From Culex pipiens pallens (Eukaryota > Arthropoda > Insecta > Diptera > Culicidae), in NCBI RefSeq assembly GCF_016801865.2, contig NC_068937.1:18634432-18698431 (forward strand): a DNA stretch of 64,000 nucleotides, written 5' to 3'. The first letter of the stretch is position 1. Each line of letters opens with the position of its first letter. Below the pieces are notes generated by a model that saw only the letters and a list, made by a program, of their open reading frames with translations, had not been told where the DNA came from and searched no databases. Both the position numbers and the translations under genes were made by a program. Of the stretch, positions 35,269 through 45,437 are shown one piece after another.

Positions 35269-35785
35269 GGCACTGTGCATCGAAATTTCACAAAAAATCA
35301 AAATATTGTTTGACGAGCTTGCTTACCGAAAATGCTTAATATGCTAAATGCATTCCAATTTTTTTTTCGGTTGATAAGACTTCTATTTTCATAAAAAATT
35401 AATATTCTTTTGCTCCCTGATTTTTTGGGCTGATTTTGATGGAGGGTGGGAGGAAGGCGACAAAAACTTTGAAAAAATGTTTACAACAGCCTTGAGCTAT
35501 TTACATAAAATTAGAAAAATAAATAGCAAATTTGACATTTAAACTTATTTAAAAATCTCTTAAGAGTGGCGTGTTTTCTTCTATCAGTGCATTTTTTTTC
35601 ATAAAGCCAGTCAAATTTCCTAATTTTTTTTTTCATTGACCACTTTTTGATACGGTGTAACGGCTTCGAGATACAGCAATATTTAAATTGCAATTCAAAA
35701 ATTTAAAAAAAAAACTTACACCCTTATCAAATGACATTCTCGAGTGCAATTATAACTCCATAGACACAAAAAATACGTATGAACC

Positions 35786-36126
35786 TACACGGAAAAAAGA
35801 AACCAATTTCTGAAATCGTGAATTCTGGAGTTTTTTTTTTTGAAAAGGTCCAATAAACCAAATTTCCAGTTTTTGCTTTTTGGGTGTTTTTGAAACCGCC
35901 TTGAGTCAGGGGTACTAAAAAACACCCAAAAAGCAAAAACTGAAAATTTGGTTTATTCGACCTTTTCAAAAAAAACTCCAGAATTGTACTCATGAATTTG
36001 AGAACCTACAATTCAATGTATTGACGTTTATAGTGCAAATGCACCATATTCATGAATAAATTACTTCCTGGTTCTTTAATTCATGAACTCAATTCACGAT
36101 TTCAGGAATTGATTTTTTCTGTGTAG
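35786..36126. mobile_element. TACACGGAAAAAA-ended MITE with nested foldback
   Basis: Outer inverted ends read CTACACGGAAAAAAGAAACC...GAAATCGTGAATT on the left and the inverse of CTACACAGAAAAAATCAATT...GAAATCGTGAATT on the right. Inside lies a separate palindrome (35826-35984) with GGAGTTTTTTTTTTTGAAAA arms and the core CCGCCTTGAGTCAGGGGTA. The outer ends resemble those of the 5.1 kb element starting at 36792. Confidence 0.6.
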
Positions 36127-36531
36127 GATAACAAGTTTTCAAAATTTCATTGATACCGGAGAAGTATCATATTTAAATATTAAAATATTTAACTATTCAA
36201 AAAATAAAACATAAAAAAACTAAAATATAAAAAATTGATTAATTTAATATTAAAAATATAAATACATTAAAAATTAAAATATAATTTTAATTTTAATATT
36301 TATTTTTAGCTGAGAACATTTATGAAATAGTTGTGTTTGATGTAAATAAAACTATTAATATCATATAAACCATTGTTTTCTTCTGCCTGCATATCTCTTG
36401 GATCATACCTAATTTGATCTTTGCTTAATCTTAAGTATAAGTAATTTTCGATCCATTTTCTAGAAAATACCTCAAATTTAGGTATTCATGTCTAGAAATA
36501 AGGAATAATCATGGTCCGCCATCTTTGATTA

Positions 36532-36731
36532 TCCAGGTTTTTAAGCGGAGATGGCGTTCGAATGGTGAACGTCCCAAATGTCAAAATCGCGCAGTAGCAC
36601 CAACATTAGAAAATAAAATGTAACTGTCAATGATACATGGCACACTTTTTTCGTAATGTTGGTACCACTGCGTGATTTTGACATTTCGGACGTTCATCAT
36701 TCGAACGCCATTTTCGCTTAAAAATCTGGAT
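36532..36731. mobile_element. 200 bp foldback with 77 bp arms
   Basis: Arms 36532-36608 and 36655-36731 are close inverses (GGCGTTCGAATGGTGAACGT pairs with ACGTTCATCATTCGAACGCC). The motif TAATAATCATGGTCCGCCAT lies just outside on the left and also near 41949, marking a wider AT-rich repeat (about 36400-36790 and 41934-42190) in which the foldback and the 5.1 kb element are embedded. Confidence 0.6.
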
Positions 36732-37574
36732 ACCTGAATATCATTAATTTTGGATCCCTCACTTTTCCAGAAAATACCTCAAATTTAGGTACACAGAAAA
36801 AAAAAATCCGGTAAATTTACATCATTAATGATGTACCAAAAGTGCACGTCATAAATGATGCGAATTTACATCAAATTCATTTTAAATTTAAATGCCATCC
36901 GATGTAATTGTGCCGAACAAAAAGCGTTTCGAAAACATGTAAATTTCCGATGAAATCTACGTAAATTTACCCAAATCGAAATTTTTTTACTCCGTTGAAT
37001 CTTGAATCTGATGTAATTTTCAAATACTTTTGTATCCTGATGCAGTTTAGAAAGGCACACATTTAGATTACTTTCTTATCAAACTAAGCTATGAAATTAC
37101 TTTTGTTTGACCAGAAAACAAACTAAAGCAAACCTTTTTAAAATACCAAGGCAAAGATTTTGATAATTATCGCCCAGATTTTTGATTCAACGGAGTAATA
37201 TAAAAACTTAAGTAGAAATGAAAAACTAATCAAACAAATAATCCAGAAAAGGATGGAAATAAAAAGTAACCTTACTCGTGTTCAGCATGCTGCTGTTTTG
37301 ATGTTCAAACAGCATCTCTTAGCAGGATTCAGCTCGACAAAGATTGTAATCATGTGACCTCGCGCAAAGCTAGCCCGGAACCGACAGAGCGGCGCAACGT
37401 CGGTACTCCACGGCGTGTGATTGTGCACTTCTCCCCAGCGACGACCGATGTCTCCGTTTTGAAACTATTGTGACTGTCGTGCAATGCGACCTAAAAAAAC
37501 AATAATAATAATAATCATTTTGACTAACCACAAGCTTTAAAGAGGAAGCTGAATACTAAAACAAACCTGTAGAA

Positions 37575-38262
37575 TTAAGCCAAGGCCGATTGCTTCAGTA
37601 GAAGCTGGCCATGCAATCGGTAGCGTCCTTGGCAGCGGTGACGGCGGAGGATTTTTAGATCATCATCAGTAAAGTGGCATACTCGGCGATGACCTGCTGT
37701 TCCAACGAATTCAACGAGATAAATTGAAAGGGTCACAACGGCGCAGCAACCTCCGCAACCACATTTTTGAATTGTGTTCATTTCACGATCCAACTCGTCC
37801 ACCTTGCAGCCCAGCTGATAGCCGAATCGGTGATATAAGCCAGGGGAATCTTTTACATTACCAGCAACTTGATAACGATGACGACAACTGACGAGGTTCG
37901 TCCATCGAACTTCTCGTTCTGGATCTGGACCAACGTTAAGAGCACCTTGTGGCTGGATGCTCGACCTCCAGCAGGCGCAGGACGACGGAACCCCCACGTC
38001 GTTCGTGGTCCTCAAATTAACCTTGCCCTCCTCCAGCACAGGTCCAAACCGATCGGGCCCAGCAAAAATGGGTTGATGTGGCATCACTGAAAACCAACAA
38101 AATATTATTTATTTTTTCCCTCACCGCATCTGTATCAAAGCACAAACTTACTTTTTTGGCTGTGTTCCTGCTCTCCGGTTGTCCACATCCCACGAGGGTG
38201 ACGCTGGCATTTAGTAAGCAGGATTTGTAACGGAATTCACAGAAACCGGCAATTTTAACCAA
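37575..38262 (-). pseudogene. decayed gene fragment with intron, unidentified
   Basis: On the minus strand, a coding-like stretch ending ...GCGQPESRNTAKK is followed by a GTAAGT donor, about 60 bp of intron and a TTTTCAG acceptor near 38092. It then reads MPHQPIFAGPDRFGPVLEEG. Further on, coding-like segments continue only by changing frame (for example SLEQQVIAEYATLL near 37700 and KSSAVTAAKDATDCMASFY near 37620), with stops between. So it is a broken piece of a real gene. The parent was not recognised. Confidence 0.4.
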
Positions 38263-39014
38263 ACATTTTACAATAGACGTATCCAGTTTGAAATGGCCGC
38301 TAGGTGGCCAATGGTGTTAGAAATGACAGCTTCCATGTATTTGAATAAGGGAGCTCAGGAAAATTCAATTTTTAAGCAATAAAATGATTATTTATGATAA
38401 AAGTATTGATTGATTAGGTGCACAAAATGTGTCTAGAATATTATTAAAATAAAAACTGTTCGAAAAATTTGCAATTGAGATAAGTACACCATTCGATTCA
38501 GCAGGAATTTTGGGCACCAAAAATATATAGTTTTCATATGTTAAGTGTTTTATTTTAAAAGAAAATTAACAAAAAGTATGAAAATCGAGAAATTTAGTAT
38601 GGGAGCTGTCAAATCTCTCACCATCAAAAAGCAGCGTTGAGCTTTCGCTGGATTTGTCTATCCAACCGCGGTCTTAGCCTGTCAGCCCAAAGGAAAAAAA
38701 AAAAAAAAAAAAAAAACATTTTACGCAGCGAGTTTAGCGAGTCGGAGACTTTTCAGATTTGACAGTTTCTGCTTTGTGTTGTTTTTCTGCAGCTCGCGCT
38801 CGGGGATGTCGCGAATGTCGACTACCCCTGTAACTGAGTTTGCTTTTCAGCCCAAGCATAATTTATATGTATTGGCAAAGCAAAAAATCTGCAAATATAA
38901 TATTATTTATATGGAGCAACATAAGAAAAGGGTGGATAAGCATAAGCAATTTAAGCGTTTGGAGTGATTTGTTTCTGGCGTTGAAGTTATTGCCAATTTT
39001 GCACCTAATTCGAC

Positions 39015-39150
39015 GTACAGATTGTCTTGGGAAACAAATTGGCCAATGTTTCTGGACACCAAACGCCCTTTACGCCCAGCACAAAACATACGTTGCCAGT
39101 GCCTGTTTATTTTGCATTGGCCAGTCTGTTTCCCTAGACAGTCTGTTATT
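39015..39150. repeat. short palindrome inside the 5.1 kb element
   Basis: ACAGATTGTCTTGGGAAACA...TTGGCCAATG near 39018-39047 is the inverse of CATTGGCC..TGTTTCCCTAGACAGTCTGT near 39116-39149. The 130 bp unit has no coding capacity and may be a nested MITE. Confidence 0.5.
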
Positions 39151-39905
39151 CGAAGCACAGCCAGAAAATGTGAGTTTTGTTCAATGTTAACTTGTTCCAA
39201 TTGGGTACTAAAGCCCTATGTAAATTTTTATGTACAATGGTAAAAAACACAATTATAAACCATTTCTGATCACTTTTTTTCATTTTAATGCAAATTTTTT
39301 ATTTGACAAGACAACATTTTTTCGATGGATCAACTATGGTCCCCTTGGAACGAGCTGTCAAGTAGGAGCTTTGCTGTCAAGAAGGACCGCGAGGTTAAAT
39401 TTTCAAAATTGATTTAAAAATCCATTTTAAACTCTTTGTGGTCGCACAAAGGGTCATTGTACTCAGAAAAATAAGGTTTATCGCTGTAAACAATAATATC
39501 AGCAATCTAAGCTTCATTTTAGGACCCAATTGTAAAAAAAATTAAATCATATTCGCGACACAAAACGAGAATCGATCGACAATTTACATATATTACATGT
39601 GGTGCTAAGGACCTTTTGAAAACTAACCCGAGATTTCAACAACGATAAAAACAAATTAAAAATGGATTGATACTTATGTCGATCCCAGTTCATGCTTCAC
39701 CTTTTATGTAAAACATACCCACTGAGAATTTTGGGTTCGATCTCGAGCCAGATCGACTCGAGGCTCGAGCCAAAATTGTCAGTAAGGTGAAAGCGGGGAA
39801 AGCCGTAAACAACGTGGCCCAAGACCCTGCGCAGGACATACTAAAAGTTTACAACTGTAGTTTTTTAAATCTTATAAACATATGAAACACAATAGCTTAT
39901 AGGCT

Positions 39906-40049
39906 TCATCCATAAAGTACGTCAGTCAAAATTAACCCCTCCCCTCCTCCCTTCCCCCTTTGTCACGCTTTTCCTATACTTATAACATGCAATGTCACAC
40001 TTCCTCAGACCCCCCCCCCTCTCTCCTAGAGCGTGACATACTTTATGGA
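39906..40049. mobile_element. small MITE, TCATCCAT...ATGGATGA family, copy 2
   Basis: Arms TCATCCATAAAGTACGTCA (39906-39924) and the inverse of 40034-40049 bound 144 bp with a C-rich middle. It splits a copy of the hairpin repeat seen intact at 30408-30476: AGCTTATAGG lies on its left and CCTTTAAAAAAAACTC on its right. Confidence 0.6.
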
Positions 40050-40240
40050 CCTTTAAAAAAAACTCAAGAATCACAAAATCGGTCTTAAATGTGCATGAAA
40101 CACAACTTTGGCAAAATTGTTGGCAAAAGTTTGCTATTTTTTGTTTGCAGATATTTTAATTGTTCGTTACCTTAAACTTACATCACATTACTCCGCTGCG
40201 TCGCTGATACACGAGCAATTTCAGTTGCAGGGGTTCACAC

Positions 40241-40910
40241 CTAGACGTCAGTTGTCAATTTTGCAACAAAAACAACTTCTACGTTTTCCAAGTGCATGGT
40301 TCCATCCAGAAATTTGCTTTTTTTTCTGCAGCTGCTTCCGTGCAGTAACTTTTCCTTTTTGTCCTTTTTCGCGCTCTTCCGGGTTGATCGTGGACAGATT
40401 GTCGATGGCATTGACGCCCATCGGGAGCACGTCGTCGTTTTGTTCTGCGGTAGTGATGCATCTGCACCACTTGGTCCGAAATGATCCGGAGGTGGTCGGC
40501 GTCGATCACGTCCAGCAGGACGAAATGCGACAGCAGCGAGTCCTGTGGGCAATGTTTTCTATCGGAGTTTTGTACTGATCGTACTGAAAAAAAAAAGAAA
40601 AAGAGCAATTGGTAAGGCCTTCAACGTAACATTGTACACCGGATTGGCCACGGCCAGCACCGAACAGCGCGCGTTCAACGACTCATGAATTCCCGCCTTT
40701 GAAATGATCACCCGGCACTGTTGCATGTCCTCGCGAATCGCCGCACGACCGATATCGCCCAATTCGTCAAACTCATCGATACATACGATGCCGCGATCGG
40801 CCAACATTATGACACCAGCCTCAAACCGACGCTCGCCCGATTCCCGGTCGGTGGTCACGGCCGCTTGTTCCGTTCGCCTGCTACCAGCATCACCTAACGA
40901 AGCGGAAAAC
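40241..40910 (-). pseudogene. MCM3-like replicative helicase fragment
   Basis: Read on the minus strand from about 40905. TTDRESGERRFEAG and LADRGIVCIDEFDEL (Walker B) run on through SKAGIHESLNARCSVLAVAN to VYN. A gap of about 46 bp ending TTTTTCAG (an intron in the right place) follows, then YDQYKTPIENI. After a one-base frameshift come QDSLLSHF and LLDVIDAD, then ISDQVVQMHHYR, and after another shift VLPMGVNAIDNLST. In MCM3 this is the AAA+ core after Walker A. The Walker A (GDPSVAKSQ-type) segment is absent, the arginine-finger SRF is SHF, and residues after it are deleted. So this is a non-functional, unprocessed DNA copy of part of an MCM3 gene. Confidence 0.75.
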
Positions 40911-41022
40911 TAAGGGGCATCCTTGGGAGAATATTCGAACGTGTGTAGTGTTCATGTTTGAATGGTTTTGATCCGGGGCACAGCCAGTGGCGCTGCCCGA
41001 GTAGGCGAACAGCCGCTTCCGT

Positions 41023-41265
41023 TCAGACTGTGCTCAAAAATCCTGACGCAGCGGTAAATACGCGGCCGTTGAAGTTGACCAACGAAACAACCTGAACGGC
41101 CAGCAGATCATCCTGGACCAGCGGAGTCACTCTGGCGGAGACACGTTCCAGGCCGTCACTCCCGATGGGCAGCAAATTGCACGGTAAAATGTGAGTCGTT
41201 TCTGGCTTGCCACGACCTGTAATTTTGTAGGATCTGAACAATTTGAATGTAGTAATAAGAAACAC
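41023..41265 (-). pseudogene. coding-like fragment upstream of the MCM3 piece
   Basis: An open minus-strand stretch of higher GC content (contains PIGSDGLERVSARVTPLVQ) precedes the MCM3-like fragment, ending in a stop at 41023. It is not recognisable MCM3 sequence and may come from a second captured gene. The AT-rich sequence around it is unlike coding DNA. Confidence 0.3.
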
Positions 41266-42190
41266 TACTTACCTTTTTTAACTTTAACATTTCCAGCAAG
41301 TAAATACTGCACATGAAAAGATAAAATTGCGATTTCTGAACATCAGCCGAAACTAAACAAAATATTGCTTCTCCATCCTCAAGAGGCGTCTCAATTTAAT
41401 CCCGGGATGCTCCGGGAATACTTGTAGCAAGTAATTATTAAGCAAACTCCAGAATTTATTAAGAAAACATTTCCACATTTCGCATCGAATCACCATTATT
41501 AAATAAATAACAACAACAACTTCCACTTCACTCTGATGATGACCACATTTGGTTAAAGTTACCTTAACAAAATAAACAACAACTTCCACTTCGAGCGCAC
41601 CTAACGTTCAATCGACTTTGTTTTCTTTCGCGCTTGAACTGTCATTTGCAAAAGAAACTCGAAATTTAAATATAAATGCTTTTAGATTTTACATTTTGAT
41701 AAAAATTACATCTGAAATAAATTTACATGTTTTTCATACTTTCAAATTTAAGTTGTGCCAAAACAAAAATTGTGTTTCCATGAGATTCATGAATTACATT
41801 GAACCTCATTTTACATGAAGGCTGTTTAAGTGAAATACAACTCTTTACATTGTTTTTCAAATTTACATTGAGCATGTTTACGTGTTAAACATGGTTTCAG
41901 TGTTGGGTAAATTTACATTTTTTTTTCTGTGTAGTTATACCTAGAATTTAGTAATAATCATGGTCCGCCATCTTGGATTATACCTAAATATTAGTAATTT
42001 TGGTTCCCTCACTTTTCCAAAAAATACCTAAAATTAAGGTATTTTGGTTCTACAATTATACCTAAAATATAGGAATTCTCGTACTAAAACGCTATTAGTA
42101 ATTTTATTACTAATAGCCGATTAGTAATAAAATATCTTATTGCAGTCAGGTTCGATTATACCTAAAAATTAGGAATTGATACCTAATGTC

Positions 42191-43959
42191 CGTTTTGCGC
42201 GTACATTTTAATGCAACTGTCAAACGCCTGTAAATGAGCGGTAGTGAATTACAAATTGTTGTGGTGAGGTTCTAACAATTCAAATTGTCCGTTAAATTGC
42301 TAACCAATGGAATTGAAAAGAGATAAATGTCTGTTTGTCTCTGCTTAAATATTTCATTTTTTTCAACAATATTTAAAAGATAACAATATTTTTTTTTTTC
42401 GAAAAAGAATCTTCAAACAAATAGAAAAAGGGGCTAACTTTTTTTAAATACTGCCTGTTTTTAAACATATCATATAAAATCAGTCAATCTGCTTTGTTCT
42501 AAATTTAACAACACCCATTTTGAGACTCGTCTCCGCCATAATTACCCAAAGCATTCATTCGTTGCCTGTTTTGATAATCAACAACGTGTGTACAGTATTC
42601 CATTTCTGCCTCTGCCAGAAGGCAATCGAAGCGACGATTACGGTGCTCACTTACAAGTGGGTTGATTTTATCACTCCACCGAATCGTTTAGTCAAACTAA
42701 CTTTGTTTCTTTTCTCTCTCTCGCAATGATTTTCCACGCAAGATTTTTATCTCGAATGGCCGCAGCCATTTTGCTGGGGCAATTCCGAATGCCAAAATGA
42801 TTAGCCTTAACGATAACTGTAGTGAATTCATTATGTTGCCTTTATTTTGGAATATTTCCGAAGTTTTTTCGCTGCTCTCACTTCCACTTGAGTGTGCATT
42901 TATTTGTCAAGAAAATTAAAGAAAGAGAATGAGAGTCTCCTCCTCCCTCTTCAGATTCAGAGTTTTTCTCTCATTCTCTGGGCTTGTAAGGCTGTTCATG
43001 AATCACGAGCAATGTAGTGTATTTAACGCGAACAAATAACAGACCTTGTCTGAAAAAGGAAGGGAAATATGAACAACAATTTTGTACTGCCGAGCTGCTT
43101 CTAACTGCTAAGAAAATCGAGAGTGTCTCACTTTACACGGCTGTTGAGCTTTTTTATTGGCTTTATGTTATTCGATCTACTGAGAAGGATGAAATTGTTC
43201 AATATTTTTAGATCAATTTGAGAGAAATTTTGTTACACAATTACAGTAACAGAGTTTGCCCAAATGACTGTCAGGAGGGAAGACACGACCATGTTATCTT
43301 CACCTCCGTCGTCGTCATTTGTCGTCACTGACTGCCGTCTCTGTTGCGGTAGTTTGGTTGTTTGACACATGTTTCATAATTTGGAGCATACTTTTGTACA
43401 GTAAGGAATGGCTTCGCCGTGTGCTTTCGTCACAAGTGATACTACAAAGGTGTGGCTTGGCTGGGAGCAAGAAAGGTAGAGTAAAGAGAAACTTTTGAGT
43501 AAATATTAGGGCACTTGCCGTTGGCTCGATAATATTTGTTGAAATTCGATTATTTTCAATTGTTAATAATGTTATAGAAAATGTTACTTCAGAACTTCTA
43601 TTATCTATTTATTAACTATTCTTGGTGCTAGATTTTTTACACAAGTACAAAAATGGTTGAATACAAAAATGAAAATGACAAAACACATCAAAATATTAAA
43701 AATTACAAAAGAGCTAAAAACGACATAAAAGAATAGCAAAATGTTAAAATTAAAAAAAAAACATTAAAATGACGCAGTGACATAAATTTAAAAATGAATT
43801 TAAAAAAAACGGAAATGACATAAACTACAAAACATACAAAACAAGACAAAATTGCAAATACTAGAAAGATTTCAAAAATTACAAACATAACAAAAATTAC
43901 CAATATTCGTAAATTACAAAAACTACAGAAAATACAAAAATTACAAAAAAAAAACAAAA
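42191..43959. other. unassigned sequence before the minisatellite
   Basis: Contains a moderately GC-rich part (42520-42800 and 42900-43480) with CTCTC runs and a CGTCGTCGTC stretch near 43308, which could be regulatory or untranslated exon sequence, and AT-rich sequence near 43500-43960 grading into the A-rich repeat. No ORF with homology. Confidence 0.35.
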
Positions 43960-44759
43960 CTGGCAAAAATGCAAAAATGTCAACACTGTCAAAACTGATA
44001 ACAATGTCAAAAATGTCAAAAATGTCAAAAATGTCAAAAATGTCAAAAATGACAAAAAAGTCAAAAATGTCAAAAATGTCAAAAATGTCAAAAATGTCAA
44101 AAATGTTAAAAATGAAAAAATGACAAATATGTCAAAAATAACAAAAATGACAAAAATAACTAAAAAGACTAAAATGACCAAAATTTCAAAATGTCAAAAA
44201 TGGCACAAATGTCAAAAATGTCAAACATGTCTAAAATGTCTAAAATGTCAAAAATGTCAAAAATGGCAAAAATGGCAAAAATGGCAAAAATGTCAAAAAT
44301 GTCAAAAATGTCTAAACTGTCTGAAATGTCATAAATGTCATAAATGTCTAAAATGTCAAAAATGTCAAAATTGTCAAAAATGTCAAAAATGTCAAAAATG
44401 TCAAAAATGTCAAAAATGTCTAAAATGTCAAAAATGTCACAAATCTCAAAAATGTCAAAAATGTCAAAAATGTCAAAAATGTCAAAAATGTCAAAAATGT
44501 CAAAAATGTCAAAAATTTCAAAAATGTCAAAAATGTCAAAAATTTCAAAAATGTCAAAAATGTCTAAACTGTCTGAAATGTCAAAAATGTCAAAAATGTC
44601 AAAAATGTCAAAAATGTCAAAAATGTCAAAAATGTCAAAAATGTCAAAAATGTCAAAAATGTCAAAAATGTCAAAAATGTCAAAAATGTTCAAAATGTCA
44701 AAAATGTCAAAAATGTCACAAATGTCAAAAATGTCAAAAATGTCTAAAATGTCTAAAAT
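43960..44759. repeat. 9 bp minisatellite AAAAATGTC, array 1
   Basis: Tandem 9-mers AAAAATGTC with common variants AAAATGTCT, AAAATGGCA and AAAATTTCA fill about 800 bp. Being a multiple of three, the unit yields long open frames of repeating SKM and KCQ tripeptides on the plus strand and DIF on the minus strand. These have no start context or other protein features. Confidence 0.95.
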
Positions 44760-45230
44760 CTAATCTAATCTAATCAGACCCTAGCGCAGCCAATCTTTCG
44801 AAGGGATCCTGGAGAGTGCCTTTAGGTTAGATGACGCCTAGCACTCTTTTTGTCATTTATTAACATTTGTAGTGCGCCATTGCATTGAAATGCATTGAGA
44901 CATCACAAGCGTTAAAGCGGCCAGGCCTACTGCGTAAAGCCGTATCGCAGGGATGACTCGTAATTGGGTTGAGTTTGAGCACGGAGTGTTCGAACAACAA
45001 CACAATTCTGAATCGACAGGGGAGGAAGAAGCGTTGGGACACACCACCATACGCTCCGAGATTTTGGTTGTATTCGTTGGGAGCACCATGCTAAGAAGGT
45101 TTGGTACTCCGGGACCCTCTGGGATGGGACACTGTATTTCCACGAATGCCCTGGACTCTATTTGCCGTGGTTATAGCGCCACAACTCGCTCTCTGTAACA
45201 GTATTCCTAATTCCAGTCCACGCTCACCAA

Positions 45231-45300
45231 GTCGTCATGGCCTAGTGGATAGCATTTTTGCTTACAAACCCAATGGACGGGGGATCGAACCTCGTCTCAA
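45231..45300 (+). repeat. tRNA-like segment, plus strand
   Basis: CATGGCCTAGTGGATAGC resembles an A box and GGGATCGAACC a B box, around an anticodon-arm-like TTGCTTACAAACCCAA. Stems are imperfect. It lies tail to tail with the tRNA-like head at 45363-45437, so it is likely a second SINE fragment. Confidence 0.4.
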
Positions 45301-45362
45301 GCGACTTTGATTTTTCGTTCATATTCATCATTTCAAATTATGTGTACTTAACTTTCTCGTTG

Positions 45363-45437
45363 GGAGCAGATGGGAATCGAACCCAGAACCATTCGCTTAC
45401 AAAGCGAACACCGTAACCAGTCAGCCACGGCCGCTCC
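45363..45437 (-). repeat. tRNA-Thr(UGU)-like sequence, 75 nt
   Basis: On the minus strand the acceptor stem GGAGCGG/CTGCTCC pairs over 7 bp with one G-T, the anticodon stem TTCGC/GCGAA is perfect around loop TTTGTAA (anticodon TGT), and the T arm holds GGGTTCGATTCCC. The outermost T-stem pair mismatches and no T-run terminator follows. Its place at the head of a SINE-like block makes a SINE promoter more likely than a working tRNA gene. Confidence 0.5.

Larger units (their letters stand above)
36792..41931. mobile_element. 5.1 kb TIR element carrying gene fragments (Pack-type candidate)
   Basis: The left end CACAGAAAAAAAAAATCC..GTAAATTTAC and the right end, inverted, CACAGAAAAAAAAATGTAAATTTAC form terminal repeats of about 28 bp, flanked by TA on both sides (36790-36791 and 41932-41933). 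Both subterminal regions repeat AAATTTACAT-like words (36810-36970; 41715-41920), as transposase-binding regions often do. No transposase ORF is seen. The interior holds decayed exon pieces at 37575-38262 and 40241-41265, a copy of the TCATCCAT MITE, and a short palindrome at 39015-39150. The flanking AT-rich repeat continues on both sides (36400-36790 and 41934-42190), which supports insertion of the whole block. Confidence 0.6.
44760..45437 (-). mobile_element. SINE-like retroposon splitting the minisatellite
   Basis: A 678 bp unique block interrupts the AAAAATGTC array. In the minus direction it starts with a tRNA-like head (45437-45363) and ends with a short tail of ATTAG repeats (44760-44776), as expected for a tRNA-headed SINE with a simple-repeat tail. 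The body has only short ORFs, and a second, plus-strand tRNA-like segment lies at 45231-45300. The target duplication cannot be read in the repeat background. A compound of two retroposons is possible. Confidence 0.55.

Noticed and set aside
44760..44776. Telomere-like TTAGA/ATTAG repeats
   Set aside because: Only about three units, at the end of a SINE-like block; better explained as its simple-repeat tail.
45363..45437. Functional tRNA-Thr gene
   Set aside because: Good cloverleaf, but the T-stem mismatch, missing T-run terminator and its place at the head of a SINE-like block favour a retroposon.
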